A stretch of 64,000 nt of DNA from Microbacterium limosum (GTDB taxonomy: Bacteria > Actinomycetota > Actinomycetes > Actinomycetales > Microbacteriaceae). The stretch spans positions 2,604,001 through 2,668,000 of the forward strand of contig NZ_CP137080.1 of assembly GCF_036324365.1 (NCBI RefSeq), in the 5' to 3' direction. The notes beneath the pieces are model-generated. The model was not told where the DNA came from and searched no databases. It saw only the letters and a program-made list of their open reading frames with translations. The position numbers and the translations under genes are program-made. This document shows, one piece after another, positions 62,663 through 64,000 of the stretch. Position 1 is the first letter of the stretch. Every line of letters begins with the position of its first letter.

Positions 62663-62867
62663 CTTTTGCAGCAGCGCTCCCGCCACGCCCGGCTCCCCAC
62701 GCCGGCCGCAGCGCGCGGCATCACCCGAATGTGTCGGCGAATGTGTCCGATTGCTACGCCGCATAACGTCCCAGGTCGTCACGCGCTCGTCTCCCCCGGG
62801 GGGCTTCACGTACCGTGCAGGGATCGCCACACCGCGACGACCTCAACGACTGCGCGAAGAGGATGCT
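62663..62867. other. Intergenic region upstream of the sulfite/nitrite reductase
   Basis: About 200 bases between divergent genes. A GC hairpin-like CCCCCGGGGGG lies near 62792. I see no SAM or cobalamin riboswitch pattern. The promoters of both neighbours must lie here. Confidence 0.4.
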
Positions 62868-64000
62868 GTGACTCCTGACACGACGGACACCCCGGCCGCC
62901 CTGGCCGCGGCGACCCGGCCGCCCACCGAGGGCGCACGCGCGCGGCCGCCGCGCCCCTCGAGCAAGCCGAACGGCCAGTGGAAGATCGACGGCACGTCTC
63001 CCCTCAACGGCAACGAGGAGTGGAAGCAGGTCGACAACGGCCTGTCGGTGCGCGACCGCATCGAGAACATCTACGCAGCGGGCGGATTCTCCAGCATCGA
63101 CCCCACCGACCTGCACGGCCGTTTCCGGGTCTGGGGGCTGTACACCCAGCGCAAGCCCGGCATCGACGGCGGGCGCACCGCGACGCTCGAGCCTCACGAG
63201 CTCGAAGACGAGTACTTCATGCTGCGCGTGCGCATCGACGGCGGTCAGCTCACGACGGCTCAGCTGCGCATCATCGGGGGCATCTCGACCGAATTCGGTC
63301 GCGACACGGCGGATCTGACCGATCGGCAGAACATCCAGCTGCACTGGATCCAGGTCGAGGCGATGCCGGAGATCTGGCGCCGGCTCGAGGCCGTCGGCCT
63401 CGGGACCACCGAGGCGTGCGGGGACGTGCCGCGGGTGATCCTCGGCTCGCCCGTCGCGGGCATCGCCGCCGACGAGCTGATCGATCCCACCGCGCAGATC
63501 GACGAGATCACCTCCCGCTTCATCGGCGACGAGTCGCTGGCCAACCTGCCGCGCAAGTTCAAGTCCGCGATCACCGGCCACCCGAGCCAGGATGTCGTGC
63601 ACGAGATCAACGACGTCGCCTTCGTCGCGATCGACCACCCCGAGCACGGCATCGGCTACGACCTCTGGGTGGGCGGCGGGCTCTCGACCTCTCCGCGTCT
63701 CGGCGAGCGCCTGGGCGCTTTCGTCGCGCCGGAGCGGGTCGCCGAGGTGTGGCACGGCGTCGCCCAGATCTTCCGCGACTACGGCTACCGGCGCCTGCGC
63801 AACAAGGCGCGCCTGAAGTTCCTGCTGGCGGAATGGGGCCCCGCGAAGTTCCGTGAGGTGCTCGAGACCGAGTACCTCGGCGAGCCGCTGCCCGACGGCC
63901 CGGCGGCGCCGAAGCCCGCGACCCCCGGCGACCACGTGGGCATCCACCGGCAGAAGGACGGCCGGTTCTACATCGGCGTGACCCCGATCGTCGGCCGCGT
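62868..64000 (+). CDS. Ferredoxin-type nitrite/sulfite reductase (partial, C-terminus off window)
   Basis: Siroheme and [4Fe-4S] enzyme reducing sulfite (or nitrite) in assimilation. Starts at GTG 62868 with AGAGGA nearby. The N-terminal ferredoxin-like half is visible (DELYFMLRV-like EDEYFMLRVRIDGG, GISTEFGRDTADLTDRQNIQLHWI), with VGLGTTEACGDVPRVILGSPVAG and the start of the 4Fe-4S half (DLWVGGGLSTSPRLGERLGAF). The cysteine motifs that bind the cluster lie beyond the window end. In actinobacteria such genes usually serve sulfate assimilation with cys genes downstream. Confidence 0.93.
   Translation, partial: MTPDTTDTPAALAAATRPPTEGARARPPRPSSKPNGQWKIDGTSPLNGNEEWKQVDNGLSVRDRIENIYAAGGFSSIDPTDLHGRFRVWGLYTQRKPGIDGGRTATLEPHELEDEYFMLRVRIDGGQLTTAQLRIIGGISTEFGRDTADLTDRQNIQLHWIQVEAMPEIWRRLEAVGLGTTEACGDVPRVILGSPVAGIAADELIDPTAQIDEITSRFIGDESLANLPRKFKSAITGHPSQDVVHEINDVAFVAIDHPEHGIGYDLWVGGGLSTSPRLGERLGAFVAPERVAEVWHGVAQIFRDYGYRRLRNKARLKFLLAEWGPAKFREVLETEYLGEPLPDGPAAPKPATPGDHVGIHRQKDGRFYIGVTPIVGR

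Noticed and set aside
62663..62867. SAM or cobalamin riboswitch upstream of the sulfite/nitrite reductase
   Set aside because: No recognisable conserved core or helix set; only a short GC hairpin.

Overview
The window is high-GC DNA with densely packed genes, many GTG starts and 4-base overlaps. The gene content (HspR-type heat-shock operon, ClpB without its N-domain, UMF1-type MFS, DUF2252, MntH/MntR pair, two-domain sulfite/nitrite reductase) suggests an actinobacterium, most likely Microbacteriaceae and probably Microbacterium-like. This placement rests on gene style and recalled families, not on a search.

Left part (1-14276) is accessory catabolism. A leftward sugar-type ABC transporter operon includes a zinc alcohol dehydrogenase and a split transketolase (1-6308). 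It is followed by an aldehyde dehydrogenase and a MarR regulator (6570-8739). Next come remnants of an SsuB/PaaX operon, cut at both ends (about 8741-10222). Then a rightward operon metF-purU-ligM (10401-13597) encodes tetrahydrofolate-dependent O-demethylation of vanillate-type aromatics, with two good candidate promoter/operator sites and strong terminators. The aldehyde dehydrogenase could supply vanillate from vanillin, so the two blocks may form one lignin-aromatic pathway. A PadR regulator follows.

Middle part (14297-42891) is mostly chromosomal housekeeping: M13 peptidase with a beta-lactamase-fold pseudoenzyme, MATE exporter, SpoU methyltransferase, mntH-mntR with tandem operators, pyrE, xthA, a two-component system, a NatAB-like exporter, RraA, clpB, a GlxA-type regulator and two glycosyltransferases. 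It also holds a compact cluster of type III polyketide synthase, methyltransferase, FAD oxidoreductase and UbiA prenyltransferase (31304-35146), probably making a modified phenolic or quinone lipid. A 5'-truncated FMN reductase gene is a remnant.

An island of about 11.3 kb (42887-54209) lies between 23-bp direct repeats that match part of a tRNA-Phe 3' half. It holds nested transposons: a broken IS1634-type gene, an IS3-family element carrying an IS110-family element inside its left terminal repeat, and an IS21-family element inside its orfAB. Upstream of the IS110 transposase I can pick out the parts of a bridge-RNA-like ncRNA, with guide segments matching both the actual target and the element ends. 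The rest of the island is a three-gene restriction-modification system (m5C methyltransferase, McrB-like AAA NTPase, DUF2357/PD-(D/E)XK nuclease), apparently lower in GC.

Right part (54270-64000): DUF2252 protein, the dnaK-grpE-dnaJ-hspR operon with HAIR operators, a collapsed KhtTU antiporter locus, an MFS transporter, a MarR gene and the start of a sulfite/nitrite reductase gene. Several long inverted repeats sit between genes; one family (23940-24001 and 55681-55744) occurs twice, both times between convergent genes.
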